DNA from: an uncultured Verrucomicrobiota bacterium
GTDB lineage: Bacteria; Verrucomicrobiota; Verrucomicrobiia; Methylacidiphilales; UBA1321
Assembly: GCA_903863295.1 (NCBI GenBank)
Contig: CAIPBM010000010.1
Span: forward strand, 1 to 35,646
Reading direction: 5' to 3'
Length of the DNA stretch: 35,646 bases
Positions 25,297 through 35,588 of the stretch are shown here, one piece after another. Position 1 is the first letter of the stretch. Each line of letters starts with the position of its first letter. The position numbers and the translations under genes were made by a program. Under the pieces are notes generated by a model, which was not told the DNA's origin, made no database searches, and worked only from the letters and a program-made list of their open reading frames with translations.

Positions 25297-26988
25297 GTGA
25301 GCTCACGGGAATTCGGGCAACTCATTTTCTTTCTCGTCCTCTTGATTGGGCTGACGCCATTTATCGGCGGATGGATGGCGCGGGTTTTCAAGGGAGAGCG
25401 CCATTTTTTGCAAGTACCGCTCGGTTGGATGGAAAAGCTGATCTATCGGCTCGGGGGCGTTGACCCCACCGAAGAGATGTCATGGTGGCAATACGCCAAG
25501 ATCGTTCTGGCCTTTAACCTGATCGGTTTTCTTGCGCTACTGGGGTTGCAACTAACCCAAGCCTGGCTGCCGTTGAATCCGGCGGGCCAGTCCAATGTGG
25601 AACTTGGCTTGGCGGTGAACACGGCGGCGAGCTTCGTGACGAATACGAACTGGCAGGCCTACTCCGGCGAGAACACCATGAGTTACCTCACCCAGATGAT
25701 GGGTCTTGGCGTGCAGAATTTCTTCTCGGCGGCGACGGGCATTGTGGTGCTTCTGGCGTTGATCCGGGGTCTGACGCGCAAGACCTCGACCACGGTTGGA
25801 AATTTTTGGGCCGACTTGGTGAGAACCTCGGTCTATGTGCTTTTGCCGCTTTGTTTTATTCTGGCCCTGGCTCTGGCTTCGCAGGGCGTGGTGCAAACCT
25901 TCTCCGCTTACCCCACGGCAACCACGCTGGAAGGAGCGTCACAACAAATTCCGCTGGGCCCTGCTGCCTCACAAATTGCCATCAAGCAAATCGGGACCAA
26001 CGGTGGTGGTTTCTTCGGCCAGAACAGCGCCCATCCGTTCGAGAACCCGACGCCGCTGAGCAACTTCCTGGAGCTGCTCGCCATCCTCTTGCTGCCCGCG
26101 GCCATCGTCTACACCTATGGCGTGATGGTCGGTGATCGCCGGCAAGGCTGGAGCATTTACTGGGCGATGTTCGTGATCTTTATTGCCGGGCTGGGCGTTG
26201 CGCTCTGGGCTGAGTACCAGCCCAATCCGGCCATGGACAGCCTCAACTGGATGGAAGGCAAAGAGGTCCGTTTCGGCACCATGAACAGTGTGCTCTGGGC
26301 CTGCGCGACGACGGTGACTTCCAACGGCTCGGTCAACGCCATGCACGATAGCTTGTCGCCGCTTGCCGGAGGCGTCGCCATGTTCAACCTCTTGCTGGGC
26401 GAGTGCGTCTTCGGCGGCATCGGCACCGGTCTCTATACGATGCTGCTCTTCGTCATCATCACCGTCTTTCTGGCGGGATTGATGGTGGGGCGAACGCCGG
26501 AATATCTCGGCAAAAAGATCGAGGCCTTCGAGGTCAAGATGTCGATGATCGCCGTCATCGCTCCCAGTGCCTGTGTGCTGATCTTCTCCGCGCTGGCCTG
26601 TTATCTCACGGCGGGTCGCGCCGCTCTCGGCAACAACGGCCCGCACGGTTTGAGCGAAATCCTCTACGCCTTCGCGTCGATGTCGAACAACAACGGCAGC
26701 GCCTTCGGCGGGCTGAGCGCCAATACGACCTACTACCTTTGGGCCGGTTCGGTGGCGATGCTCATCGGGCGCTTTGCCGTGATCATCCCGGTACTGGCCA
26801 TTGCAGGTAGTCTTGCGGCCAAAAAAATCACGCCACCTTCTCCTGGCACGTTCCCCACCACGGGGCCGCTCTTCGTCGTCCTCCTCATCAGCGTGGTCCT
26901 GATCGTTGGCGTGCTCACCTTTTTCCCGGCTCTTTCGCTTGGACCATTGATCGAACATCTCCTGATGCAAACCGGCCACACGTTCTGA
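25297..26988 (+). CDS. kdpA: K+-transporting ATPase channel-like subunit KdpA
   Basis: KdpA binds and translocates K+ in the high-affinity KdpFABC pump of the inner membrane. The ~563-residue product has about ten hydrophobic segments and the four selectivity-filter regions: TNTNWQAYSG, GTNGGGFFGQNSAHPFENPT, TTVTSNGSVNAMHDS and SMSNNNGSAFGG. The length is normal. I chose GTG at 25297 because GGAGGA ends five bases before it and the protein then starts MSSREFGQL, as usual; the ATG at 25285 adds four residues and would include the ribosome site itself. No kdpF-like small frame is seen before it. kdpB begins 18 bases after its stop. Expression is likely controlled by KdpDE through the site at 25199. 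Confidence 0.97.
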   Translation: MSSREFGQLIFFLVLLIGLTPFIGGWMARVFKGERHFLQVPLGWMEKLIYRLGGVDPTEEMSWWQYAKIVLAFNLIGFLALLGLQLTQAWLPLNPAGQSNVELGLAVNTAASFVTNTNWQAYSGENTMSYLTQMMGLGVQNFFSAATGIVVLLALIRGLTRKTSTTVGNFWADLVRTSVYVLLPLCFILALALASQGVVQTFSAYPTATTLEGASQQIPLGPAASQIAIKQIGTNGGGFFGQNSAHPFENPTPLSNFLELLAILLLPAAIVYTYGVMVGDRRQGWSIYWAMFVIFIAGLGVALWAEYQPNPAMDSLNWMEGKEVRFGTMNSVLWACATTVTSNGSVNAMHDSLSPLAGGVAMFNLLLGECVFGGIGTGLYTMLLFVIITVFLAGLMVGRTPEYLGKKIEAFEVKMSMIAVIAPSACVLIFSALACYLTAGRAALGNNGPHGLSEILYAFASMSNNNGSAFGGLSANTTYYLWAGSVAMLIGRFAVIIPVLAIAGSLAAKKITPPSPGTFPTTGPLFVVLLISVVLIVGVLTFFPALSLGPLIEHLLMQTGHTF

Positions 26989-27006
26989 TTTCCACCGATT
27001 ACTACT

Positions 27007-29100
27007 ATGACGAACTCTGCAAAAACTTGGATCGACTCAGCCATCCTCCGTCAGGCCTTTAAGGATTCCTTTGTCAAACTTGATCCCCGTAATCTTTGGG
27101 GTAACCCTGTGATGTTTGTCACCGGGGTTGGAGCGGCGCTTTCAACAATTGTTCTCTTCCAGGGTCTTTTAGGAGGGCACTTCGACGGCTTCGTTCTTCA
27201 GATCACCCTCTGGCTTTGGTTCACCGTGCTCTTTGCCAATTTCGCCGAGGCAATGGCGGAGGGACGAGGCAAAGCCCAGGCCGCGGCGCTTCGTGCCGCT
27301 CGCACGCAAACCTTTGCCCGTCGCTTGCACGGCCAGACCGAAGAGAAAGTCGCCGCACCGGAATTAAAATTGGGCGACCTGGTCGTTTGCGAAGCTGGCG
27401 ACGTCATTCCCGGGGACGGCGAAGTCGTGGACGGCATCGCCAGCGTCGATGAATCGGCCATCACCGGTGAATCGGCACCGGTGGTGCGGGAAAGCGGCGG
27501 CGACCGCAGCGCCGTCACCGGCGGTACGCGAGTCATCTCGGACCGTATCGTGATCAAGATCACGGCGGAATCGGGCCAATCTTTCTTGGATCGGATGATT
27601 GCTTTGGTCGAAGGCGCGGCCCGGCAAAAGACGCCGAATGAAATCGCTTTGGGCATTCTCCTTATCGCTCTCACGGCGGTTTTCATCCTCGCCGTTTTCA
27701 GTCTGCCCTTTTTCGCCTGGTACAGTCAGGATGCGGCGAACCAGGCCAACGCGGTCAACGTTTCCCTGCCTGTTCTGGTTTCACTCTTGGTTTGTCTCAT
27801 CCCGACGACGATTGGCGGCCTGCTCAGCGCGATCGGCATCAGCGGCATTGACCGCCTCGTCCGGCGCAATGTCCTGGCCACAAGCGGACGCGCCGTGGAG
27901 GCGGCGGGCGATGTCGATGTCCTCCTGCTCGACAAGACCGGGACGATCACGCTTGGCAACCGGATGGCGACCGATTTCATCCCGGCACCCAAGATCGAGA
28001 CGGAGCGCCTGGCCTCCGCCGCGCAACTGGCCTCCTTATCCGACGAAACGCCGGAAGGCCGATCCATCGTGGTGCTGGCCAAGGAAAAATTCGGGATTCG
28101 TGGACGTGATATCGCCTCCACCCACGCGACCTTCATTCCCTTTTCGGCGCAAACCCGCATGAGTGGTGTCGATCTTCTCAAGACGGACGGAGTCGAGCTC
28201 AGCAGCATCCGCAAGGGGGCAGCCGAAAGCGTGAAGAATTGGATCGAGTCGCAAGGTGGCTCTTACCCGACGGAAGTGGCCGGGACCGTGGAACGGATTT
28301 CGCGCGAAGGTGGCACGCCGTTGGTCGTGGCGGAAAATCGTGAGGTACTCGGCGTGATCCAGCTCAAGGACGTGGTCAAGGGCGGCATCAAGGAGCGCTT
28401 TGCCCAGCTTCGCGCCATGGGCATTCGCACGGTGATGATCACCGGCGATAACCCGCTGACGGCGGCGGCGATTGCGGCGGAAGCCGGCGTCGACGATTTC
28501 CTCGCGCAAGCGACCCCGGAGATGAAACTGAAGCGCATCCGCGAAGAGCAAGCGAATGGCCATCTCGTCGCCATGACTGGTGACGGGACGAACGATGCCC
28601 CGGCGCTGGCCCAAGCCGACGTCGGCGTTGCCATGAACACCGGGACGCAGGCCGCGCGCGAAGCCGGCAACATGGTCGATCTCGACAGCAATCCGACCAA
28701 GCTCATTGAGATCGTCGAAATTGGCAAACAGTTGCTGATGACACGCGGCGCATTGACGACCTTCAGCGTGGCCAATGACGTGGCCAAATACTTCGCCATC
28801 ATCCCGGCGATGTTCGCCGGTCTCTACGCGGCGACCGGATCAAGTAACGGGCCGTTGGCGGCGTTGAACATCATGTCGCTCCACTCGCCCGAGAGTGCCA
28901 TCCTGAGCGCGGTCATCTTCAATGCGCTTATCATCATCGCGCTGATTCCCCTGGCCCTGAAAGGCGTGACCTACCGCGCGAAGCCTGCCGCTGAGGTACT
29001 CCAAAATAACCTCTTGATCTATGGCCTGGGCGGACTCGTCGCGCCCTTTATCGGGATCAAGGTTATCGACCTCCTCATCGTCGCCATCCACTTCGCTTAA
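27007..29100 (+). CDS. kdpB: K+-transporting P-type ATPase, ATP-binding subunit KdpB
   Basis: KdpB is the catalytic P-type ATPase subunit that powers K+ uptake through KdpA. The 697-residue product has the TGES actuator motif, [11 protein letters not shown] with the phosphorylated Asp309, [10 protein letters not shown], the [20 protein letters not shown] hinge region, and hydrophobic membrane helices on both sides. These match family members of about 680-700 residues. It lies between kdpA and kdpC with short gaps of 18 bases each, all in one operon. Nothing is missing or unusual. Confidence 0.98.
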   Translation: MTNSAKTWIDSAILRQAFKDSFVKLDPRNLWGNPVMFVTGVGAALSTIVLFQGLLGGHFDGFVLQITLWLWFTVLFANFAEAMAEGRGKAQAAALRAARTQTFARRLHGQTEEKVAAPELKLGDLVVCEAGDVIPGDGEVVDGIASVDESAITGESAPVVRESGGDRSAVTGGTRVISDRIVIKITAESGQSFLDRMIALVEGAARQKTPNEIALGILLIALTAVFILAVFSLPFFAWYSQDAANQANAVNVSLPVLVSLLVCLIPTTIGGLLSAIGISGIDRLVRRNVLATSGRAVEAAGDVDVLLLDKTGTITLGNRMATDFIPAPKIETERLASAAQLASLSDETPEGRSIVVLAKEKFGIRGRDIASTHATFIPFSAQTRMSGVDLLKTDGVELSSIRKGAAESVKNWIESQGGSYPTEVAGTVERISREGGTPLVVAENREVLGVIQLKDVVKGGIKERFAQLRAMGIRTVMITGDNPLTAAAIAAEAGVDDFLAQATPEMKLKRIREEQANGHLVAMTGDGTNDAPALAQADVGVAMNTGTQAAREAGNMVDLDSNPTKLIEIVEIGKQLLMTRGALTTFSVANDVAKYFAIIPAMFAGLYAATGSSNGPLAALNIMSLHSPESAILSAVIFNALIIIALIPLALKGVTYRAKPAAEVLQNNLLIYGLGGLVAPFIGIKVIDLLIVAIHFA

Positions 29101-29118
29101 TCCAAGAATTCCAACCCG

Positions 29119-29691
29119 ATGAACACCCTCGCAAAAACCTTCCGCTTCTTTCTCGTGCTCACCTTCTTGGTCGGCGTGGTGTACCCTCTCGCCGTTACCA
29201 CTATCGCCCAGGTCTTTTTCCACTCCCAGGCTGAGGGGAGTCAACTTGTCGTGAATGGCAAGTTGCTCGGCTCCGCGCTGCTTTCCCAAAAAACCGGGAG
29301 CCCCAAATATTTTTGGCCACGTCCCTCGGCGGGCGATTACGCCACGGTGGCTTCCGGTGCCAGCAATCTCGGCCCAACGAGCGAGGCGCTGAAGGAGGCG
29401 ATTACGGATCGCGTCGCGAAGCTTCGCACCGCCTGCCACGTCTCGGCGGAAACACCTCTCCCGGACGATATGGTTACCACCTCCGGCAGCGGGGTTGATC
29501 CCCACATCACCCCGGCAGCTGCCCGCCTCCAAATCGACCGGATCGCCGCGGCGCGAAACCTCACATCTGCGCAAAAAGAGCAACTCGCTGCCCTTGTGAC
29601 CCAATTTACCGAGGGGCCGCAACTCGGATTTCTCGGCGAGCCTCGTGTCAATGTTTTGCTCATCAATGTCGCCTTGGATGAGCTAAGGTAA
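29119..29691 (+). CDS. kdpC: K+-transporting ATPase subunit KdpC
   Basis: KdpC is the small single-span subunit that stabilises the KdpFABC complex. The 190-residue product has one N-terminal membrane helix (FFLVLTFLVGVVYPLAVT), then AEGSQLVVNGKLLGSALL, FWPRPSAGDY, and the family hallmark TSGSGVDPHITPAAA. Length and layout are normal. It is followed by kdpD after three bases (29692-29694), so the pump and its sensor are transcribed together. Confidence 0.97.
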   Translation: MNTLAKTFRFFLVLTFLVGVVYPLAVTTIAQVFFHSQAEGSQLVVNGKLLGSALLSQKTGSPKYFWPRPSAGDYATVASGASNLGPTSEALKEAITDRVAKLRTACHVSAETPLPDDMVTTSGSGVDPHITPAAARLQIDRIAAARNLTSAQKEQLAALVTQFTEGPQLGFLGEPRVNVLLINVALDELR

Positions 29692-29694
29692 GTC

Positions 29695-32373
29695 ATGCCC
29701 AAACCGACTCGCCCCGATCCCGATGCTCTATTGGCGTCGATCCAGCAGGACGAGGCCAAGGCCCAGCGCGGTCGGCTAAAGATCTTTCTCGGGATGGCTC
29801 CGGGCGTGGGCAAAACCTACGCCATGTTGCGTGAGGCCCATCAGCGTTACCGGGAGGGTGTCGATGTTGTCGTCGGTCTCGTCGAGACCCATGGCCGCAC
29901 TGAAACGAAGGCGATGGTGGAAGGCTTGGTCATGGCACCGCGCCGCATCGAGGAATACCGCGGAGTTAAACTTGAGGAGCTTGATCTCGACGGAATCCTT
30001 TTCCTGGAACCCAAGTTGGTGCTCGTTGATGAGCTGGCTCACACCAACGCGCCCAACTCCCGGCATCCGAAGCGATATCAGGATGTTGAAGAACTGCTCA
30101 GCCAGGGCATCGACGTTTACACCACACTCAACGTTCAACATGTCGAAAGCCGGGCCGACACCGTGCGCCAAATCACCGGTGCCTCGGTCTCGGAAACCGT
30201 GCCCGATTCCATTCTCGAACTGGCCGATGAAGTGCAGGTGATTGATCTATCGCCCAACGATCTTCGCGAGCGTCTGGCGGAGGGGAAAGTTTATCTCGGT
30301 CCCAGGGCGGACGCTGCCGCCCAAAACTTCTTCAAGCCGGAGAATCTGACGGCCCTGCGCGAGCTGGCCTTGCGACTGACGGCCGAGCGGGTCGATCAAC
30401 AGCTCAGCCGCATCCGCGAAGGAAAACTTTCGCGCTCCGTTTGGAAATCGGGCGGACGGTTGATGGTCGCCGTCGGCCCCAGTCCTTTTTCGTTGAATCT
30501 CGTGCGCTGGACCCGCCGCATGGCCTACGCGCTGAACGCACCATGGATCGCCGTCTGCGTGCGCACCCATCGCGGCTTATCCCCGGAAGCGCAATATCAG
30601 CTGGATCATAATCTCACCATTGCCCGCGAATTGGGAGCCGAGGTCATCCTCACCCACAATGAAAACATTGCCGACGCCCTGGTCGATATCGCGCTGCAAT
30701 ACAACGTCACGCAGATCGTCGCTGGTAAGCCTCGTACGTCCCCACTTTTTGATCTGCTCCTAGGGGGCAGCCTGGTCGACCAACTCATCCGGCGCAGCGG
30801 GGAGATCGACATCTACGTCGTCCCGGCCGAATCGGCAAAACCGCAGGGAAGTTGGCGGCCTTTGCGGTCTTTGTTGTACTCGGAGAATAAGGAGTACACC
30901 CAGGCCATTTGCACGATTGCGGCCATTACGTTGCTCGGTTGGTTTATCGCGCCATTCACCGGCTATTGGACCATTGCGCTCTTTTATTTGCTCGGCGTCG
31001 TTTTGCTCGCGCTGTTTATCGGACGCGTTCCGATTTTTCTGGCCGCAGTCCTGAGCGCCCTGACCTGGGATTTCCTTTTCATTCCGCCCCTCTTCACGTT
31101 TTACATCAACAAATTCGAAGACGGCTTTATGTGCGTTGTCTTCTTCGTCGTCGCCTTGGTCACGGGCCAGCTCACCTCGCGCATTCGGACGCAGGAAAAA
31201 AACGAACGCCGCCGGGAGCAGCGTGCCCAGGCGCTCTACCGCCTGTCCCGCGATCTCGCCACGGCTACGACTGCAGACGAATTTTTTTCCCGTTCCGGAA
31301 AGCAGATACGCGAACTCTTTTCGAGTGACACCGCCTTCCTCCTGCCCAACAGCCAGTTTGGACTGTCCCAAACCGCCCATGCCTCGAGCACGTTCCAGCC
31401 GGATGAGAAGGAACTTGGCGTGGCGACTTGGTCCTATCGCAACAAGCAACAAGCCGGGCGATTTACCGAGACGCTACCCTCCGCCACGGCTTTCCATCTG
31501 CCCCTCATGACCAAGGATGCCGTCCTCGGTATTTTGGCGGTTCAACCGGTGGCAGGCAAAACCCTCTCCTTCGATCAGCGGGAGTTGCTGGAAACGTTTG
31601 CCCAACAAATCTCCTTGGTACTGGAAAAGGAAAAACTACGCAGCCACTCAGCCCAGGCGCAACTCCTGGCCAAATCCGACCAGTTGCACCGTACGCTCTT
31701 GAATTCCATTTCACATGAGCTCAAGACGCCGCTCTCCGTCATCCAATCGGCGCTGGAGGGAATTTCTCCGGGTGAAGTTTCAAGCCGGAGCCAGGCTTTG
31801 CTTGAGGAAAGCCATGCCGCCTTGGACCGGTTGAAGCGTCTGGTCAGAAATTTGCTCGATGGGGCGCGCCTCGAATCCGATCAGTTTGCTCCGAAGAAGG
31901 AGTGGGGAGAGGTGCGCGATCTCGTGCAACAGGCCATCACCTTGGCCAAGCCGGCGTTAAATGAGAAACGCCTGCAGCTGGAAATTCCCGGGCAGCTCCC
32001 CTTGCTGCATGCCGACTTCGGACTCCTGGAAGAGGCCCTCGGGAATCTCCTCCACAATGCCGCTGTCCACACGCCCGAAAATACGGCAATCACGCTGAAG
32101 GTTGAACCCTCCACTGACGCGATCATCATCCGGGTCATGGACCAGGGTAAAGGCATTCCCGCCGATCTCCTGCCTCATCTCTTTAAAAAATTTCACCGGG
32201 CCAGCGACGCGCGCCCGGGCGGTACCGGACTGGGCCTCTCCATCGCCCGGGGGTTTGTCGAGGCTCATGGCGGCACGCTCGAAGCCTACAATGCGTCTGA
32301 CCAGAAGGGTGCCGTGTTTGTCATCCGGCTGCCCTTGGAAAAACAACCCGAGGCCGCCACGCTAAAGCTATGA
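29695..32373 (+). CDS. kdpD: Osmosensitive K+ channel sensor histidine kinase KdpD
   Basis: KdpD senses low K+ and turgor and phosphorylates KdpE. The 892-residue product has the KdpD N-terminal domain with a Walker A motif (GMAPGVGKTYAM, Lys40) and DELAHTNAPNSRH, then a universal stress protein-like domain (about 250-370). Four membrane helices follow (about 400-500), then a GAF-like domain (about 520-650). The dimerisation domain carries His674 (NSISHELKTPLS), and the ATPase domain has NLLHNA, MDQGKGIP and GGTGLGLSIARG. The length matches E. coli KdpD. Its TGA overlaps the kdpE ATG by four bases (ATGA), which is typical coupling. Confidence 0.97.
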   Translation: MPKPTRPDPDALLASIQQDEAKAQRGRLKIFLGMAPGVGKTYAMLREAHQRYREGVDVVVGLVETHGRTETKAMVEGLVMAPRRIEEYRGVKLEELDLDGILFLEPKLVLVDELAHTNAPNSRHPKRYQDVEELLSQGIDVYTTLNVQHVESRADTVRQITGASVSETVPDSILELADEVQVIDLSPNDLRERLAEGKVYLGPRADAAAQNFFKPENLTALRELALRLTAERVDQQLSRIREGKLSRSVWKSGGRLMVAVGPSPFSLNLVRWTRRMAYALNAPWIAVCVRTHRGLSPEAQYQLDHNLTIARELGAEVILTHNENIADALVDIALQYNVTQIVAGKPRTSPLFDLLLGGSLVDQLIRRSGEIDIYVVPAESAKPQGSWRPLRSLLYSENKEYTQAICTIAAITLLGWFIAPFTGYWTIALFYLLGVVLLALFIGRVPIFLAAVLSALTWDFLFIPPLFTFYINKFEDGFMCVVFFVVALVTGQLTSRIRTQEKNERRREQRAQALYRLSRDLATATTADEFFSRSGKQIRELFSSDTAFLLPNSQFGLSQTAHASSTFQPDEKELGVATWSYRNKQQAGRFTETLPSATAFHLPLMTKDAVLGILAVQPVAGKTLSFDQRELLETFAQQISLVLEKEKLRSHSAQAQLLAKSDQLHRTLLNSISHELKTPLSVIQSALEGISPGEVSSRSQALLEESHAALDRLKRLVRNLLDGARLESDQFAPKKEWGEVRDLVQQAITLAKPALNEKRLQLEIPGQLPLLHADFGLLEEALGNLLHNAAVHTPENTAITLKVEPSTDAIIIRVMDQGKGIPADLLPHLFKKFHRASDARPGGTGLGLSIARGFVEAHGGTLEAYNASDQKGAVFVIRLPLEKQPEAATLKL

Positions 32374-33059
32374 GCCTGATTCGTCCCATCGCCCTCATCA
32401 TTGATGATGAAATTCCCATGCGTCGGCTCCTGCGCATTAGCCTGGAGCCGGCCAACTACCAAGTCTTCGAGGCGGCCACGGGCGAGAGCGGATTAATCGA
32501 AGCCGCGACCCGTAAGCCGGATGTCATCCTGCTCGACCTCGGTCTACCCGACATGGATGGCCTCGCCGTCCTCAAGCGTCTTCGTGAGTGGGCCACCATC
32601 CCCGTCGTCATTCTCTCGGTCCGCGACCAAGCCGATGAAAAAGTGGCCGCGCTCGATGCCGGGGCCGACGACTATATCACCAAGCCGTTTCACGCCGACG
32701 AACTCCTCGCCCGTTTGCGCGTGGCGCAACGGCATGCCGCCAGCAAGTCCGCCCCCGCCTTGCTCGATCTCCACGGGCTACTCCTCGATTTCTCCCAGCG
32801 AACGGTTACCTACAAAGGCAAGCCTGTCGATCTGACCCCCACCGAGTATGCGCTTCTCCGGCTGCTTGCCATCAACGCAGGCAAAGTGCTCACCCAAGCC
32901 TACATCCTCCGGACGGTGTGGGGCCCCAGGAACGAGGAACACTCCCAATACCTTCGCGTTTACATCTCGCATCTCCGCACGAAGCTGTCCGCCTTGGGGC
33001 TCCCAAACGAAATGATCAAAACTGAGACAGGCATCGGTTATCGGCTCATGAGCTCTTGA
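32370..33059 (+). CDS. kdpE: Response regulator KdpE (OmpR type)
   Basis: KdpE is the DNA-binding partner of KdpD. The 229-residue product has a receiver domain (ALIIDDEIPMRRLLR with acidic residues, phosphorylated Asp56 in DVILLDLGLPDMDG, Lys in DYITKPF). The OmpR/PhoB winged helix follows (LTPTEYALLRLLA, YLRVYISHLRTKL, TGIGYRL). When phosphorylated it would bind T-rich operators such as the one before kdpA. It is the last gene of the kdp operon; a terminator-like hairpin begins 112 bases after it. Confidence 0.96.
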   Translation: MSLIRPIALIIDDEIPMRRLLRISLEPANYQVFEAATGESGLIEAATRKPDVILLDLGLPDMDGLAVLKRLREWATIPVVILSVRDQADEKVAALDAGADDYITKPFHADELLARLRVAQRHAASKSAPALLDLHGLLLDFSQRTVTYKGKPVDLTPTEYALLRLLAINAGKVLTQAYILRTVWGPRNEEHSQYLRVYISHLRTKLSALGLPNEMIKTETGIGYRLMSS

Positions 33060-33170
33060 GGAAAGCTGCCGCCAAACTGTCAGTAAAAGTTTCAGTAAAC
33101 GTCTCTGAAAAGGCTAGTGGCGGGCTCGTGACCGGATAGTGGTTGCCTACACTTACTGGAGGGGTAAGTT

Positions 33171-33222
33171 AAGGCGAATCGGGGGTATTAATCGAGCGAT
33201 TCCGACCCTCGCCTTGGTTTTT
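33171..33222 (+). terminator. Terminator-like hairpin after kdpE
   Basis: AAGGCGA at 33171 pairs with TCGCCTT at 33209, with inner AATCG/CGATT pairing, and GGTTTTT follows at 33216-33222. It fits the end of the kdp operon, although the loop and 3' side bulge are long. Confidence 0.45.
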
Positions 33223-33228
33223 CGAAAG

Positions 33229-33262
33229 GGTGCCTACCGGAAACGGTGCCTGTCCCCGTTTT
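33229..33262. repeat. Short GGTGCCT tandem motif
   Basis: GGTGCCTACC (33229) and GGTGCCTGTCCCCG (33246) are two near copies in the leader of the GH2 gene, followed by a T-rich run. The second resembles the dispersed GTGCCTGTCCCC repeats tied to IS200-like REP transposases in some genomes; that is recall only and no such transposase is here. Confidence 0.3.
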
Positions 33263-33287
33263 TTCTCCTCTTTTATCTTTTAAGCCT

Positions 33288-35456
33288 ATGACGCGCAGCC
33301 AGAAATTTCACCACACGATTTTCGCTCTCCTGGCGATAGCTACTAGCTTTGGTCAGGTATCCCTTTTCTCGCAAACGACGGATGCTACGACAACCGCCGG
33401 AAGAGAGCACCTGTTGATGGATTTTGGCTGGAAATTCGCGCTGGGTAATGCAAACGACAGCAAATTGGATTTTAACTTCGGCGCTTACGCCAGTTACCTG
33501 GCTAAGCAAAACTATAAAGATCAGCCCGTTTTCGGACTCAGCTTTGACGATTCGAAATGGAGGACAGTGGATTTGCCTCACGACTGGGGAATGGAACTGC
33601 CTTTTAATCAAAACGCTGAAGCGAAATGGGGGGCTCGCCCGCTAGGGGTGGCTTTCCCAGAAACGTCCGTCGGCTGGTACCGCAAAACCTTCACGCTTCC
33701 TGCCAGCGACAAGGGACGGCGCATTTCCATCGAGTTCGAGGGCGTGTGCCATGATTGTGTGGTCGAGGTGAACGGATTCTTCGTGGGTACTCATTTCAGC
33801 GGCTACACGTCGTTTGGTTACGATATAACCGACCTGCTTCACTATGGCGGACAGAACGTCGTGGTAGTCCGGGTCGATGCCCGGACGAACGAGGGATGGT
33901 GGTATCAAGGGGCTGGCATTTACCGGCACGTTTGGCTGACAAAAACCGCTCCCGTTCACATCGCGCAGTGGGGCACGCAAGTGCTGACAAAGACGGACGG
34001 GAATCTCGCACACGTAACGGTTCATGCCGAAGTTGCGAATGATTCCAATGAGGGCAAAGAAGCCGAGGTGCAATCCTCGATTCTCGATGATGCCGGCCAG
34101 GTCGTCGCCACGACTCCCACCGCATCTGTGCCGGTCGAACCTTGGAGCAAGTCAACAGCTTCGTCGGTAGTCGACATTTCAAATCCCAAACTTTGGTCGA
34201 CTGAGGCTCCAACACTCTACAGGGCCGTCACCACCGTGAAGGTGGGTAGCTCAGAAACGGATCGCTACGAAACAACATTCGGTATTCGCACCGTAGCTTT
34301 TGATCCCGACAAGGGCTTTTTGCTCAACGGGCAGCCGTTAAGAATCCGTGGTTTCTGTGACCACGAGCAGCATGTCATTGTCGGCACGGCAATGCCCGAT
34401 TCCCTCTGGCCTTGGCAGCTTAATAAGCTCAAGACAGAACTGGGGGCCAACGCGATCCGCACCTCGCACAATGCGCCCAGCCCCGCGCTTCTTGATGCTT
34501 GTGATCGCCTTGGCATTCTCGTCATGGATGAGGAGCGCCTTTTTTCCAGCAGTGAGGAAGGCTTGAACCAGCTCGACAGCCTCGTTCGCCGGGACCGCAA
34601 TCATCCCAGCGTGATCATTTGGTCGGCTGGCAACGAAGAGTGGGCGGTACAGAGTACGCCGGACAGCATCCCTGTGATGGAAAGACTTCAGGAAGAATTC
34701 CACCGACTTGATCCCTCGCGCTTGGTGACGTGCGCAGCCTCCAACGCGGGCGATCTCAATGGCTTGAACCGCGTGGTCGATGTGAGGGGAATCAACTATC
34801 TGTTCCTCTTTAAAAAAGACTCCCCACTGGTTTACCATCAGAAACAACCGCACCAACCGGTCATTGGCACGGAAGATGGCGATCAGGATGGCCCGATCAA
34901 TTTCATGCGGGACAATCCGTGGTATAGCGGTTTTTTTGTCTGGACAGGATACGCCTATTACGGAGAGAGCAAGTGGCCGGATGTGGTCGCGAATTTTGGC
35001 TGCCTCGACCTCTGTGGATTTCCGCGGGGACAGTATGACCGCTTTCAAAAAGCTTGGGGTGGGACGAGCAGCAGGGATGTTACCTCCCAAGCGAAGCCTG
35101 CATCACTCAACTTAAGCTGTGAGCGCACAATCTTAAGCGCAGATGGGGAAGACACCGCCATCATCAATATTGCCGTGGTCGATGACCATCAACTTCGGGT
35201 TGGCAATGCGACCAATCCCATCAGCGTCGTCGTGAATGGTCCCGGCACGCTGCTAGGCATTGGCAATGGAAACCCAAAGGATCACAACCTGACGATAGAG
35301 TCTTCGCACGCTGTGTTCGAAGGACGAGCGCAAGTGCTGGTCCGCGCCACGCATCAATCGGGAACGATTTCCGTGCAGGTGACCTCGGCAGGTCTGAAAG
35401 GAAGCTCGGTTGCCCTCACAACCCAATCCGGGAATTCGATGCCTTATGTACCTTGA
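33288..35456 (+). CDS. Exported GH2 family beta-galactosidase-like glycosidase
   Basis: The protein is 722 residues from the ATG at 33288, with a signal peptide (FHHTIFALLAIATSFGQVSLFSQ). It has the GH2 order: N-terminal sugar-binding jelly roll (VDLPHDWGMELPF, VGWYRKTFTLP), immunoglobulin-like domain, then the barrel (IRGFCDHEQ, NAIRTSHNAPSPALLDACDRLG). The likely acid/base is Glu450 (SAGNEEW) and the likely nucleophile is Glu529 (IGTEDG). A C-terminal Ig-like domain follows. GH2 enzymes remove beta-linked galactose, mannose or glucuronate; the exact sugar is not readable. An in-frame GTG at 33246 would add 14 residues before the signal peptide, which is less likely. Being exported, it acts outside the cytoplasm, unlike the hydrolases at 6538-17886. 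Confidence 0.85.
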   Translation: MTRSQKFHHTIFALLAIATSFGQVSLFSQTTDATTTAGREHLLMDFGWKFALGNANDSKLDFNFGAYASYLAKQNYKDQPVFGLSFDDSKWRTVDLPHDWGMELPFNQNAEAKWGARPLGVAFPETSVGWYRKTFTLPASDKGRRISIEFEGVCHDCVVEVNGFFVGTHFSGYTSFGYDITDLLHYGGQNVVVVRVDARTNEGWWYQGAGIYRHVWLTKTAPVHIAQWGTQVLTKTDGNLAHVTVHAEVANDSNEGKEAEVQSSILDDAGQVVATTPTASVPVEPWSKSTASSVVDISNPKLWSTEAPTLYRAVTTVKVGSSETDRYETTFGIRTVAFDPDKGFLLNGQPLRIRGFCDHEQHVIVGTAMPDSLWPWQLNKLKTELGANAIRTSHNAPSPALLDACDRLGILVMDEERLFSSSEEGLNQLDSLVRRDRNHPSVIIWSAGNEEWAVQSTPDSIPVMERLQEEFHRLDPSRLVTCAASNAGDLNGLNRVVDVRGINYLFLFKKDSPLVYHQKQPHQPVIGTEDGDQDGPINFMRDNPWYSGFFVWTGYAYYGESKWPDVVANFGCLDLCGFPRGQYDRFQKAWGGTSSRDVTSQAKPASLNLSCERTILSADGEDTAIINIAVVDDHQLRVGNATNPISVVVNGPGTLLGIGNGNPKDHNLTIESSHAVFEGRAQVLVRATHQSGTISVQVTSAGLKGSSVALTTQSGNSMPYVP

Positions 35457-35588
35457 CCGTCTAGGTGAAAGGTCCTCGCTACACACAGAATAATAAGTGA
35501 ATCAGGATCCCAACAAGGGCGCAGCCGTTTACATTGGAAAGAGCCCGCGATTATCTTGAAGATATTGAGTGTGACGGGTGAGTTCAGC

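Noticed and set aside
25969..26979. Minus-strand open frame of 336 codons
   Set aside because: Antisense to kdpA; its low-complexity His/Arg/Asp-rich product is typical of a shadow in GC-rich coding DNA.
33246..33287. GTG start for the GH2 gene
   Set aside because: It would place 14 residues before a typical signal peptide and overlaps the GGTGCCT repeat; the ATG at 33288 is better.
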